From assembly GCA_009760855.2 (NCBI GenBank), contig WPIO01000124.1:203001-267000 (forward strand): a DNA stretch of 64,000 nt, in the 5' to 3' direction. A program made the translations under genes and the position numbers. The notes below the pieces were generated by a model. It was not told the DNA's origin and did not search any database. It worked only from the letters and a program-made list of their open reading frames with translations. Positions 10,701-21,113 of the stretch are shown in pieces. This stretch comes from Cristatella mucedo (lineage: Eukaryota; Bryozoa; Phylactolaemata; Cristatellidae). Numbering within the stretch: the first letter of the stretch is position 1; every line of letters begins with the position of its first letter.

Positions 10701-13700
10701 GATGACTGAGCACAAGCTGCTTCGGTTGTGCGCACAGAGCATTTCTCTCTCGAGGAGAGTGCCAACGCCGAGGGCTTAGCCAGGATTCTGGCACGAAGGC
10801 AGGCGGCGGGCGGGGGGGGGGGGGCTAAATCTCGAACGCAGAAACTAGGCGTGAAACAACGGTCTACGCTTTTCCGTTTAAATCCAGCTGCAGCTAATTT
10901 TTTGGCACCTCTACAAACTCGCCACTCTCGCCATCTTCGGAGAGCCTAAAGCTCCGTAGACCGTAGACGCATCGACCAAAAGCCTCAAGGCTCAAACGCT
11001 GCAGAGCACGTGGCACGCGCGCTCGGAGAGCTCTCGCATCTGTGCGTCGTCGAATGCGCGCCTCTCGACAGAGGCATCCGTTGGCCGAATCGAAATAGGA
11101 CCTCTGTTGCAGCTCTTACAATTATGATGGACCCTTTAAAAAAACCGTGAAAGAATCCCTCAGCCACGAACTTTCACGCCTTTTCAGGCCAGGCCACTCG
11201 GCCAGCAGCATTTTTTCTAGCCCTTTCGAGAATAGTCTAACGAGAGCGTTAGCTGTTGAGGACACGTCGCGAGCTCGGATGAATGAGCTCCAAGAATGAG
11301 CTTTTTGCGTTCCCCTTATTCAAGTACCACTCTCTAGTTAATCTTGCGGACAATATGCAACATGTTGTCGCTCATGTTATTGCTCTGCGTCCTGCACCCT
11401 CTGCGGTAAACGAATAATAGAGTGCAGTCGATAATTGCGGCAAACCTTCTATTCCTGACGTGTCGAGCTCCCAGGCGAAAGTCGCTAGGTACGCTATGCA
11501 GTGGCGCTAGTTTGAGCACATTAAATATGCTTGCAGCAAAAGCAAACAAAACCTCAAAGACTCTTCAAAGCTCATGACAAAATCCGAAAGAGGACGCTTT
11601 ACGTTGTTTGGTAAAGCATGTTGTTGATATGCATGGATATGCTTGATGCCCCGAACGAACGTCAAAATCATCAACGTATGTAATTTTGAATGTGAGCCCG
11701 TGAGTCCATGAGTGAGTGGGTGCCGAAAATGCAAGTCACTGATGTCACACTTAGGTTTTGCCCTGCGTAATGATTACATCACTATTACGATGTTGCAGTA
11801 AGGATAAATGCAATGTAAAAATATCAGGGAAAGTAATTTAATAATTTGCCTGTGTAACTAAAACATGCTCTACCATAACTGAAATTGAACTTTGAATTGC
11901 GTCTTGAATTATAAAGTAGTCACGAGCAGGCTTTTGGTCGCCATTATTTTATTACTTACGTAAACCTTATAGAGATTATTTCTCAGCGGTGCGGATAAAA
12001 ATAAGGAGCCTGATCGGGATATTCAGTCTTAGCGACGGTCAGCCAGTCAATGACTCATTGCGGCTGATCATTTACGCGGCTATCAGAAGCGAAGCCGGCA
12101 TTGGAGCGCCGGGGTGGCGCATGGGTCTGGGAGGCGGAGCTCCCCTGTAAAGGGGGTGGGGGCACCCCCGGCGCCTGCGGCAAGCGTAAATCGGCCAAAA
12201 TGACGCCGAAATGTCCAGTTAGATAGGTATTTTTGCGAAATTTCTTTCAGCTGTAGAATGAGTTTTAAAGTCGCCGCGAAACCGTCCGACCGGGTGTCAG
12301 ACTCGCCTCTTATCTACCAGTCCAGGTGGGTGGCAGCTGCCGCCCCTGCCACCGCCCCCCCCGGCTTCGCCTCTGGCAGCTGTTATGCAGAGTCTTTAAC
12401 TTTCAAGTTGAATATCGTATTACCGCTGTTTTTTGTGAGTGCACGCTAGTCTACCTAGAGCGAGATTATTTAATTTTTTAATGCACGTCAGTATGCCATA
12501 TAAACGGAAATCACTTTTGATTTGCTCGCCGGTACTGACCAGTGGAAAGAGAGCCCGCTTTAGACAGCAATAACTAAAATATCGCTAAGTTCATCTGGTA
12601 AAACAATTATTAAAATCTACTTTGAAAACATTATCCTCCTTTTCTTCATATAGAGACTTTCTACGTTAAAAAATAGCTATAAAATCCTACCCACCAGTTT
12701 GGTCGGACTTACCAGCTAGGTTATCAAACACCCTGGCCTGCTAAGCAACTTTTGAGTTTGACGTGATTTTACACGGTTATAGGCCGGCACGACAAAAAAG
12801 CCACTGTCGTACATCTCGAACCAGCTCTCTCTAACCTTCACAAAAGTAGTGCATTCGATTTTGGATAAATTAATATAAATGCACGCATAATAGCTTCATG
12901 CTTTACTACATTTACGAGCTGCCAAGAATATCAGCTCTCTTTGATTCTTAATAGTTGATTATATTTTATTACATCCGCTTGCGGCCCGCGAACCATTCTA
13001 GATATACTAGCTCTGCTCTACAGTACACGAAACTCTGCTACGTTTGTCAATTAGAGATGAACCTGCAATCAGTTTGAGATGGCCCATTTGTAGAAAGCAA
13101 AATTGAGTCGTTGTATGAAACGCATCTTGTCTAGGCTTTATTTGTTTATTTCTTTCTAGCTTACATGCCAGGGATAAACTTCATTCTGATTTTCATAGTG
13201 CCACTCTTGTTCTTTAAGTGATTATCTGCATTTGATTCAGTGAATGTTTTCAAGCGGGTCTTCTACTAACCAGTGGCCGCCAGTGCCTTTTTTTGCGCTT
13301 TTGCAAGTTTGTCTTAGCAAGATACCTCGGTGCTTTCTTGTGCTTGCCTTAGCGGGATACCCTGCATGCAATTGGCTCTTAGTTATTTATTATCTTGTAT
13401 TGAGTTTTGAATTGTCTCAATTGAGATTCAGATCACGTAGGGATTAATACAAAAGACATCATTATGATCATGAATACTTGGTCGCAGATATGTAGCTAGT
13501 GACGATTGGATAGAGACACCCGTCGAAGCAGTTCAATGCCTAATTAAAATGAATGCAGTACGAATTCACGTAGATTAGAAGGCAAGGTTTAATCTCGTCT
13601 GAGTTTAGTAGAGTATTTAAAATAGTGCATACATATGCAACTACGTTCAAGTATGCAGTGTTGAACCTTGGAATGATCGCAGGTAGATTCCTGCAACAAC

Positions 13701-14631
13701 CGAAGTTATCAGGGGCTGAGGTAACCACACACCTACATAATCTCTCTTTGATTGCCATCGTAGTACCATTTCCGCTGTTGTGGCAGCAAGCTAGAACACT
13801 TTGGCAAGCTTGTAGGGCAGTAGGATTACTAAAAGGGCAGCAATAATCCATTTAATTTTCTTAGACTTGGTTGTTCACACTTTGTTATTTTTGGAGTACG
13901 AATGTGGAGTCGCATGTATACGAAAAGATTATTTCCTGCGCGTACTTGAATGATATTTTCACCGAAATTTCTACTTGACTTTTTGGACGTGCCGAAAATT
14001 TGCATGTAACATGCTCGGTCCTATTTTTATTACCGCCTGACAGGTTCACTTGAAACCGTATTATACCTAGGCAGCCATGAAATATTGCATAGCGACGCGC
14101 TTGGGATAACTTCAAATTTCAATCAACTTCAGACGTACGGAGGAGAAGATGGAGGAGAAGGAGGGAAGAGGATGGAAGCTGGATGGACAGTGGTTTACTC
14201 TACCGAAAATACACGGGCGGTTGGAAACGTTATGGGATCGTTTTTAGAGGCTTCTAGTCTGTTTTTAATAGTCCTCAGTTAGGCCAAGTCGCAGTCACGT
14301 TTCTTGATGCCATGATGTGCGGCTGGCTGGAGAGCCTATTAATAAGAATATCGGGTGGCACATTTTTGCATTCTGACTTCTACATGCAATGCATTTAACA
14401 AAAATGATCTTGGTGGCTGTATGTCACCTTATCATTCTATACCATTGCAAGTTAGCAGACTCTACTTACTATTCTTTGGGGTGAACCTGTGTGCATGTCT
14501 CGCGTAAGCTCGACAGAGCTTAGCGTCCCAGTAGTGTCCTGAAAATGAAAAGACGAGTGAGAATGAATATCGCACTTTAAGCTTGTAATTTGAACTACGA
14601 CTGGAGAGAGAGACAGGTTAATGAAAAATGG

Positions 14632-14709
<78 letters not shown>

Positions 14710-14966
14710 AAGAGAAATGCGCTAGGTACTTGGCTTGGTCAGCATGGCCATAAGATGAATAACAATGAGACCACTAAACCGAATTCAAGTTAAAACGTAA
14801 ATTTAATAGAGCAGCAGACGTAATAGAATCTCCATCACGCAAGACATTATCGTGGCGTTGTCACTTGCTTACCGTTCTCCTCCAAATAGTCGGTGCACGC
14901 AAGCCATGAATGCGCTGCTGTCAGTCCACACAGGGCCGCAGCAATCGGCAACAAGGCGAGCCTCAT
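7600..14966 (-). CDS. Gene A: secreted LPMO-like protein with TSP1 and CBM2-like domains (exon 2 not located)
   Basis: This is a multi-exon gene read right to left. Seven exons were assembled from conserved coding blocks with GT/AG borders: 14966-14873, 10550-10402, 10061-9782, 9005-8865, 8754-8467, 7995-7868 and 7767-7600. Together they give 415 codons plus stop; phases stay in frame because the missing exon is phase 1 on both sides. The protein starts with an 18-residue signal peptide, and the mature chain would begin HSWLACTDY. The first His, an NHG motif at the start of the 10061 exon and the aromatic strand YTSCYEVDV fit the copper-site layout of lytic polysaccharide monooxygenases, which cleave chitin, cellulose or related glycans outside the cell. 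A Pro/Val-rich linker, a TSP1 repeat and a CBM2-like domain follow. It is paralogous to gene B, with identical intron phases. The substrate is unknown, and the LPMO assignment rests on motifs only. Confidence 0.8.
7868..7995 (-). CDS. Gene A exon 7: first half of the CBM2-like domain
   Basis: The exon is 128 nt, one codon shorter than in gene B. It encodes ARIESYWGAGANVWVDLP and MQYQIQLPCPLRTID. The WGxGAN start and the following beta-strand pattern resemble cellulose/chitin-binding CBM2 modules. A TTTTAG acceptor and a GTACGT donor border it. Confidence 0.8.
8282..8299 (+). repeat. Poly-G run in gene A intron
   Basis: Eighteen consecutive G between exons 7 and 6 of gene A; the true length is uncertain in any assembly. 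Confidence 0.8.
8467..8754 (-). CDS. Gene A exon 6: Pro/Val linker and TSP1 repeat
   Basis: The exon is 288 nt. It starts with a linker of repeated PVVPVP units, then carries one TSP1 repeat (WGQW, CSKPCGGGMQTRTRNC and the final CNDQPC) with all six cysteines. TSP1 modules are extracellular and bind glycans or other matrix proteins. The linker is longer than, and unlike, the Ala/Gly linker of gene B. Confidence 0.88.
8865..9005 (-). CDS. Gene A exon 5: C-terminal strands of the LPMO-like domain
   Basis: The exon is 141 nt, as in gene B. It encodes RYTFLWAWTFHCGEDPYTSC followed by YEVDVVASKAERD. The pattern YTxxWxW, a short loop and YTxCxxVDV matches the last strands of several LPMO families, where an aromatic residue occupies the axial copper position. 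Acceptor CGCAG and donor GTGAGG are canonical. Confidence 0.85.
9782..10061 (-). CDS. Gene A exon 4: LPMO-like domain with NHG motif
   Basis: The exon is 280 nt, as in gene B. It opens with NHGADPRC; the His of NHG is the best candidate for the second copper ligand, by analogy with the NHxG-type motif of AA15 enzymes. The rest includes IPDCGSWVYRGPVNG, YGIPDSV and the strand RALATYTMIVPKDLAPG. It ends in phase 1 at a GTCAGT donor. Confidence 0.87.
10402..10550 (-). CDS. Gene A exon 3: LPMO-like domain, middle part
   Basis: The exon is 149 nt with a GCAG acceptor and a GTACGT donor, the same length as gene B exon 3. It encodes FGVDTGYNHFG, then a Tyr/Pro-rich stretch, then GQKVILVHPMK. It begins in phase 1 and ends in phase 0, directly before the NHG motif of the next exon. 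Confidence 0.85.
10551..14872. other. Gene A intron 1/2 region
   Basis: This 4.3 kb lies between gene A exons 1 and 3. It should hold the counterpart of gene B exon 2, which I could not find. It has a GC-rich inverted segment near 12105-12180, the GA microsatellite, and otherwise nothing recognised. Confidence 0.5.
14637..14708 (+). repeat. GA microsatellite
   Basis: An almost perfect GA repeat of about 72 bases in intron 1 of gene A, 165 bases from the end of exon 1. Confidence 0.95.
14873..14966 (-). CDS. Gene A exon 1: signal peptide and HSW N-terminus
   Basis: The exon runs from an ATG to a GTAAGC donor and ends in phase 1. The first 18 residues form a hydrophobic leader ending in Ala-Ala, so signal peptidase would expose His19 as residue 1 of the mature chain. 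The next 13 residues after His19 (SWLACTDYLEENG, completed across the splice) are identical to gene B exon 1. An alternative upstream ATG is out of frame and stops after three codons. Confidence 0.85.
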
Positions 14967-14997
14967 TTTCCCATGTCAGTGCTAGGCTTCGAGCTTA

Positions 14998-15004
14998 CTT
15001 TATA
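14998..15004 (-). promoter_or_regulatory. Possible TATA box of gene A
   Basis: TATAAAG lies on the minus strand about 32-38 bases before the gene A start codon. If it is used, the 5' untranslated leader would be only a few bases long, so either the leader is very short or the real promoter is further upstream. Confidence 0.3.
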
Positions 15005-15069
15005 CCGAGAAGTGGAGAGATACGCGAGCGTGATCTATCGGCGCTCGTCGCATCGTGCATCAGATAGCT

Positions 15070-15977
15070 CTCGATGCGATGCATAATCGTATTTGGACTT
15101 CACAGAGATATCTCGCATCCCCGAACCCTGAACCTGATCCCACAGCAGAGCTGGCTGCGGGCCAGCGCCACATCAGCAGCGACGGAGGCTCGCACGGACG
15201 GCCGCTAGGCAAAACTTGAGCCTCAGCTCGCCCACGTACCGACGCGAGCCCGGCCTACGAAAATGCAGTACAGATACTCGGAGACGCGCCCACGATTAAG
15301 CCCCAGGGGCCAACCCTCGACCTTACCCGAGGCAGCCAATTGCAGGAGGGTTAGTGAGGTATGCCGGGTAGCCCCTTCAATGTCCACACAAGCCGGGGCC
15401 TCTAACTCCCCTTGCGGGCTAGTGGGCGAGCTCTCAAATGCACTTGCAGTGTTGGCGGGCGATCTACTTAGCTATCCTTCGTTGCTCACTGCAAGCAGCA
15501 GTGATAGCCGGAAAGGCCCTTCTTCCGCTATACAAATGAGGCTGTTAAATCAGCTAACCTTTTTCGTAAGTACCACTAGCCAATGTTCAAGCCCAACAGA
15601 ACAATAACGAAAGGATACAAATGCAACCTCAGCGGCGAAAACAGATACAGAATTGAAGGCGAACCATAAAGCTGGTGTGGACCACAATATCTGCGACTAG
15701 TCACACAAAAGGCAACCACTTCGTTGGATTGCTTGCATTTTCACCTCACGATAATAGCCCTACGGTCCTGTTTTTGTGCTTGGACTCAAGTAGCAATGTG
15801 AAGTGGTTGCACTTTTCGATGCAGCTGATGACGAAAAAGCTGGCGCTTGGAAGTACTGGAAATTGGTGCTTTCATCACTATTGGCAGGATACATTCGCAC
15901 CTAAATCGAGGCTATATACGGAAGCTTCGAATGCATGTTACACCTAATAATAATAATAATAGTATTAGGTGACATAA
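15070..15977. other. Upstream region of gene A, no gene recognised
   Basis: The stretch is moderately GC-rich to about 15.5 kb. No further exon or promoter motif is clear apart from the TATAAAG close to exon 1. Confidence 0.45.
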
Positions 15978-16126
15978 TGCCTCATTTATATATCGGAAGA
16001 CATCCCTTAACGGCTGTCTCCACCGCTTGCAATTGGCAATAAAGGACCACCCTCTGCAGGATTTGAAAGCACGACCTCGGTCGTGAATAGCAAGCACCTT
16101 ACCTAATGGGATGTCACGGCCCCTCG
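15978..16126 (-). mobile_element. tRNA-derived SINE-1
   Basis: The minus strand has a tRNA-like head from GGGGCCGTGACATCCC with TTAGGTAAGGTGCTTGC and a B-box changed to CTTTCAAATCC, then the SINE-1 body and the AATGAGGC tail. Confidence 0.78.
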
Positions 16127-16544
16127 GCAAAAATATTAGCCATTGATTGATCTACTACATGATAGATCAGCCAACTACTAGTACGTTACATCTAAAGCCT
16201 ATGACATACAGGAAAGCAGCAGTTAGCTGCAAATTCAGTTCAATAGGCTTCGGAGATAGAATTTCGCGCGAAGCTAAGGTCCTCACAACTTCACCGGTGT
16301 CAATGAGAGTCCGAAGGTTAGTTCGGCATATAAGAAATATATAGAGAAATCAGAGCCTGCGTAGACAAGAGTTCGACCGCCAAACTAGTTCGCGTGTTTC
16401 TGATATTGCATCTAGATTACAACAGTTACCCCTATTCCGGACTCTGTGCCTGCGACCTCTATATTCTGTGCGCACAACTCAGTGGCTCGTCTAGTCGGTC
16501 GTACGCAGAGTAGCTGCCGCGGCACATCCCCCATTTTCCAAGCT

Positions 16545-17545
16545 TCATTGTATGTGTCTCCGTCTGTAACTCCACAAAATCATAAAGACCATGTGCGTGT
16601 TACGCAGGAGAGTTATGTGTAGCGTCCTCACAGCCTAAGCAGCTTCCGGTACGCATTCGGTAGCCAACAGACTTCATCTCACGCAACAAAGAGAAAGTGG
16701 GAACCATAGCAGAGCCAGGAGAGCAGTTGAGGTAGTGATTAGCACGGAAGTTGCAGCTCAGGACCGCTGAAAAGGATGAGCCATAGTCGGCAGTAGGAGA
16801 GTAGTTGTCGTTGCGTAAGAATTGTGTAAGCGAGTTCCACAGTCTAGGACCTGCAGAGCTAAAGCTTCTGTCGCCAACTGTCTTTAAGCGGAGGAATGGA
16901 ACAAAAAATTTATTGTCCACACAAGACGTGAGGGCACGAAGAGGCTGAAACTGATGCAGCAGTTCAGCTAGGTACGAAGGAGCCAAGCTGTGGCGGGCCT
17001 TGCGGGTCAGCGTAAGAACTTTTCTCTGTATCTTTTGATCAACCGGCAGCCATCCTAGCTCTTTTAGTAGAGGAGACGTGTGGTCAAACCTCAGACTTGA
17101 AGTCTAGCCTTGCAGCCACATTCATAGCCATTTGCATTGGCCTAGTTGCTGTTTTTGGTAGCCCAGCCGAAAGAGAACTACAATAATCAAGCCGAGACAA
17201 AACTAAGGAGCTAGTTAGATTTTTTGCAAGCCACAATGGAAGACAGCTCCTTATCTTAGATAGGGATCGGACGTGATGGCTAGCTGTAGAAGCAGCCTTC
17301 AGAATGAAGCTTTTCAAATTTAGGCAGCTGTCGAAAACGTCACCTAAATTTCGAGCACGTGGTGATGGTCGCACAACGGCGTCACCTATTAGAAGAGCAA
17401 AGCTTTACTCAGAGAGGGCTTTTTGGAGGCACGATTGTGCACAATTTCTTAAGTAAAGAAGGCTGCAAGTTTTTTGGCTGAGCCTTGAATATCTTTGTAG
17501 TCAGACCTCTCAGCATTGGCCAGTAACTTGTCTAGTAACTAGCAT
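16545..17545 (-). mobile_element. LINE-A, internally deleted copy
   Basis: The 3' end (CATAAAGACCATG...CTCCGTC side, near 16556-16600) and the C-terminal coding part are intact enough to recognise (LAELLHQFQPLRALTSCVDN). At about 17400 the sequence jumps to the region upstream of the reverse transcriptase (GCTGAGAGGTCTGACTAC on the minus strand), so the catalytic core is missing. Confidence 0.8.
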
Positions 17546-19173
17546 CCAATCGACTTCAAGATTCTCTCGATGGCATGCACGCCGCCTCACTCTCTTGCAC
17601 TCGCCTATCTACCTACCCAACCCCCATGGCTCCCTTCACTCACGTGCTCTCACACCGCCCGCTCCTCGGCTTCCAATCATCTCACTGTTTATCGCTCTAA
17701 ACTGAAATCTTTCGGTGATTGAGTCTTCACTTTGTAGGCGACAAAAGTCTGGAATCCGCTTTCGGCTTCATTCATTAGCTGCACTGGAAGTCTCAGCTCA
17801 AGACGAGAACGAGTTTGTCCTGCAAAGGTTTTCCTTCGTCCTAGCAAACGTGTCTTTTTCGTTCCCATGTCCGTCGCATGGTTATCTGTACACGATTTAG
17901 TGGTTGTTAATAATCAGCGACCTTAGTAACAGTGACCCCGAGTGTCTTTTCTCGTAATTTATATTTAGGCTGGCCTAAGCATGACGCTTGTGTGAATTTT
18001 AATGCTTGATCGAGAATGATAGTGTACATGTCACTTACCTAGTTAATTGATATTCTTGAAGCGAATTTTAAAGTACATGGATGGAGATTTGGTTCCCTTG
18101 GGGTGCTCCAAAAAACGTATCGTTCTTCTTCTTATTATAATTTAGATAGATAGAGATAGAGAAGACGAAAGATAGACAAAGAAAGACTGGAGAATAGAGA
18201 GAGAGAGAGAAAAGCGGAGTGAGAGACGGAGATAGAGACCGAAGCAAAGGGATAACAATATGAAAAGCACATAGAGAGACAGTAACACAGAGATCGAGAC
18301 AGAGACGGGGAGATAGAGACAGATGCAGAGGCAGAGACGGGAGACCATGTTAGAATTCATGGAGCGAACATGGCAAAAACTGAGATGGAAAACTCTCCGA
18401 TCGAGCTCGGTGGAAGCTGGCAAGCAATGACGGCGTGCGAACACCACTTTCGCATGGCCTGTTGCACCCCCGCGACGACCGCAGTATTTCGTGCTGAATA
18501 GCAAAGGGTAAGAGGAGAGCACAGTCGGGCTGGCAGCTCGCGCCCCGATTTCACTCACCCGTTATTGGCCAATGCGATGGTACGGAGGCGACGAACGGGA
18601 GTCTCGCGCTCGCCTTTGTTCGGCCTGAAGAGATGCTGAGATGGTGGGCTGCCTCAAACCCTGACGCGGCCGCTTGGCATCTGATCTTATTTCTGAGGGG
18701 GAGAGGTTCATTTTTTTGAGTTTATGTCCAGAAAAAGAGCAGGCATATTTAAAACCACACCGAGGCCGAGAGCGAGTGAAATAATGAGCCATACGGGATC
18801 CTCCATTACTATGCACAGTACAGGCTAATGTTTGGCGGGGGATGGATCTAGTTGGGGTCCAGGGAATGCTTAGCGGAAGCCGTGCATAATAAGGGGACAA
18901 CCAACGGTGCTTTGATTAGGCCCGCCCCCACCTAAGCTCGGCTGCACCTGCCGAATGGCTAAGCAGGCTTCCAGCTTTCGCGGACTGCGCCTGTAGAGGC
19001 GGCATTCTGTCAGTTGATCGAAGCGCCACTGGCGAGCAGCTTCAAAGCGTTCCTCTTTCGCCAGAGATGTACACAAATATAACTCGAGCATTCCAAATTG
19101 GGGTCCACTTTTATTTTTAATTGGATGGAGCTAACAATGTCCATCGAGCAATTGAAGTCCATTGAAAAATTTT
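17546..19173. other. No gene recognised
   Basis: Apart from the purine-rich repeat at 18.1-18.3 kb, I see only short frames with no known motif. Confidence 0.45.
18143..18345 (+). repeat. Degenerate purine-rich GA/GACA repeat
   Basis: GATAGAGATAGAG, GAGAGAGAGAG and GAGACAGAGACGGGG stretches follow each other for about 200 bases. Confidence 0.75.
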
Positions 19174-19333
19174 GGCTGATTTAACAGCATCATTCGTATA
19201 GCAGCATAAGAGCTTTATCGGCTGTCGCCGCTGCTTGTAGTTGGCAATAAAGGATCGCCGACTTCATGATTCGAAACCACGACCTCGTCATTGAGGAGCG
19301 AGCACATTACCTCCTGGGCTATCATGGCCCGGT
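19174..19333 (-). mobile_element. tRNA-derived SINE-1
   Basis: Head (GGGCCATGATAGCCCAGGAG), B-box GGTTTCGAATC, body and the GCTGTTAAATCAGC tail are all visible on the minus strand. Confidence 0.8.
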
Positions 19334-19762
19334 GCTGAGCCCCCTACCACCCGTTAAGGGCCGCATTCCAGACGGAGGCTTTATTAAAAGGGGCGATCGT
19401 ATTTTTTGAGATGTTGCTTTTAAAGAGGACAATACAATTTTCATTGTTGCCAGGATTTTTACTTTTAAAGTAATTAACCTTCAATAATCCCTAACGGGGC
19501 CTGTCGAATGGCCGAGTGAGTGCCTTCTCGGGCGTGCATCGAGAGAAGCTCCCGGGCGGCGTGCATTTGGTAAATGGGAGCTTCGGGCTCTGTTAGATGA
19601 GGCAATAACGAGCTTTCAGAGGCGAAAATCCTTTTTCCGGCCGATTTTGAAAAGAATGCCCCGACCCTTGCACCGAGCTCCTGAAGGTTGGGGTGTAGCA
19701 GCTGGAGCTAAAATTCTGGCTACACCCTACTGCGCTCGGAGGTTGCCTCTGCTGTAGGCTTT

Positions 19763-19818
<56 letters not shown>
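19763..19818 (+). repeat. CAG/CTG trinucleotide repeat
   Basis: About 18 units of GCA/CAG. On the minus strand it lies in an open frame as poly-Leu, but no gene is recognised around it. Confidence 0.92.
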
Positions 19819-19819
<1 letters not shown>

Positions 19820-20286
19820 GCAGCCGCTCGAGCTGCGAGTCCGCCGAGCTCGATAGCCTTGCCGAACGGTCGCCGTCACTTAAGCGCCAGGCAGATATTG
19901 CCCAGCACTCAGTGCACGCTCTGCTTGTAGTCAAAACACCGAAGCTCGGCGAAAGCGGTCGAGACATCGGGGATGCATAGCAAAATCCTATCCAACCGAA
20001 ATCAGAAATGAGCTCCTGCCGTTTTATTTAAGCAGAGCTGATTTCACATTTTAAGTTTCAAGCTGACCAGGCAAGTCATGGCCAAGTTATGGAATTTACA
20101 AAGCACAAGGCTACGCTGCAAATGAAGCCATTTGCAGGTCAAAGCATGTACCCCAACAAGCGGCAAACATATATCTCAATGTAATTCAACAAGTTGGTGC
20201 ACCGATGTGATTGATAGATCGATGATTTTCTCTTTATTGTTATGTTGCTTCCGGTTTACCTCGGGATTTGAATGCAATCTTTTGAT

Positions 20287-20447
20287 TAGCTGATTTATAA
20301 GCCTCTTTTTGTATAGCGACAGAAGAGTCTTTACGGCTATCACCACCGCTTGCAGTGGTGATAAAGGATCGCCCACCGCAGGATTCGAACCCACAACCTC
20401 GGGACCGAGGTCGTGAAAAGCAACCGCCTTACTTTGTGAGCCATGGG
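20287..20447 (-). mobile_element. tRNA-derived SINE-1
   Basis: The minus strand reads A-box TGGCTCACAAAGTAAGGCGG, B-box GGGTTCGAATCC, then the SINE-1 body. This copy has one of the best-preserved tRNA-like heads. Confidence 0.85.
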
Positions 20448-20849
20448 GAAATCGTCAATACTTCAGATCTAATTTCAAGCAAGCTTTTCTTTTAAGAAGT
20501 GCCTCAAACGATTATTCAAATATTGAACCACTATTCTCATTATTTTCTCGACATTCACTCTTTATTCTCGACATTCACTTTAATTAGAGCTTAATCTACA
20601 TCGGCAGGTAAAAGAAAATGCATGCACTCAGTAACTCAGAGGGTTCCGAACGTCGTCGTGGGTATGGGAATGCTTTTTAGGGTTTTCCTTACTTGCCAGT
20701 TCCACTGAGTCGAGTATACGATGCGCTCTCCGGTGGCTAACCGTAGCGGCGCCATGGTCGCAGCTCGGTTTCAAATTTACAATTACACGCTTATAAATTC
20801 GTGGACGCAGTGCACTGGGGTTATACTCGAGCACGTAAGTGGAAATGTA

Positions 20850-21015
20850 AAGGTGAGTCTTTGTGTCTATACTTGCTGACGTTGGGAATGTTGCCACTAG
20901 CCAAATTATTGGTGTTGACACTGCATGTTACCACTAACCACTTGGTCATGTCTGCGTAAAGTGACTATAAAGATATTAAGTTCTCTTATGGCGTTTTATA
21001 AACATGCTGTTTCCT
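20850..21015 (+). mobile_element. LINE-B 3' UTR and tail fragment
   Basis: TGCTGACGTTGGGAATG and TTGACACTGCATG blocks match the LINE-B 3' UTR. A degraded hairpin (AAAGTGACTATAAAGAT...GGCGTTTTATAA) follows. Confidence 0.6.
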
Positions 21016-21045
21016 TATAAAACCTCAGAGTTTAACGAAAAGTAA

Positions 21046-21113
21046 TCTCGATAGCTCAACCGATAGATCACTCGACCGGTAACCCAGAGGCTGAGGGATC
21101 GTACCCCATCTTG
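21046..21113 (+). repeat. tRNA-like sequence (pseudogene or SINE head)
   Basis: An A-box-like ATAGCTCAACCGATAG, a possible anticodon loop with GGT and a damaged B-box GGGATCGTACCCC can be placed. The T-loop is wrong for a working tRNA. It could be the head of a third SINE type. Confidence 0.45.

Noticed and set aside
11404-11470. Minus-strand segment reading RRFAAIIDCTLL as a possible exon 2 of gene A
   Set aside because: It lacks the YW, HAH and correct phase borders of gene B exon 2; the resemblance is limited to RxFA.
12105-12180. GC-rich inverted sequence as a possible tRNA or structured RNA
   Set aside because: No A-box/B-box pair or consistent cloverleaf could be placed.
12290-12720. 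Possible terminal inverted repeats (GTCCGACC-type motifs)
   Set aside because: The matching stretches are short and interrupted; no target duplication was found.
19763-19818. CAG repeat as part of a polyglutamine gene
   Set aside because: No surrounding exon or conserved protein sequence was found in any frame.
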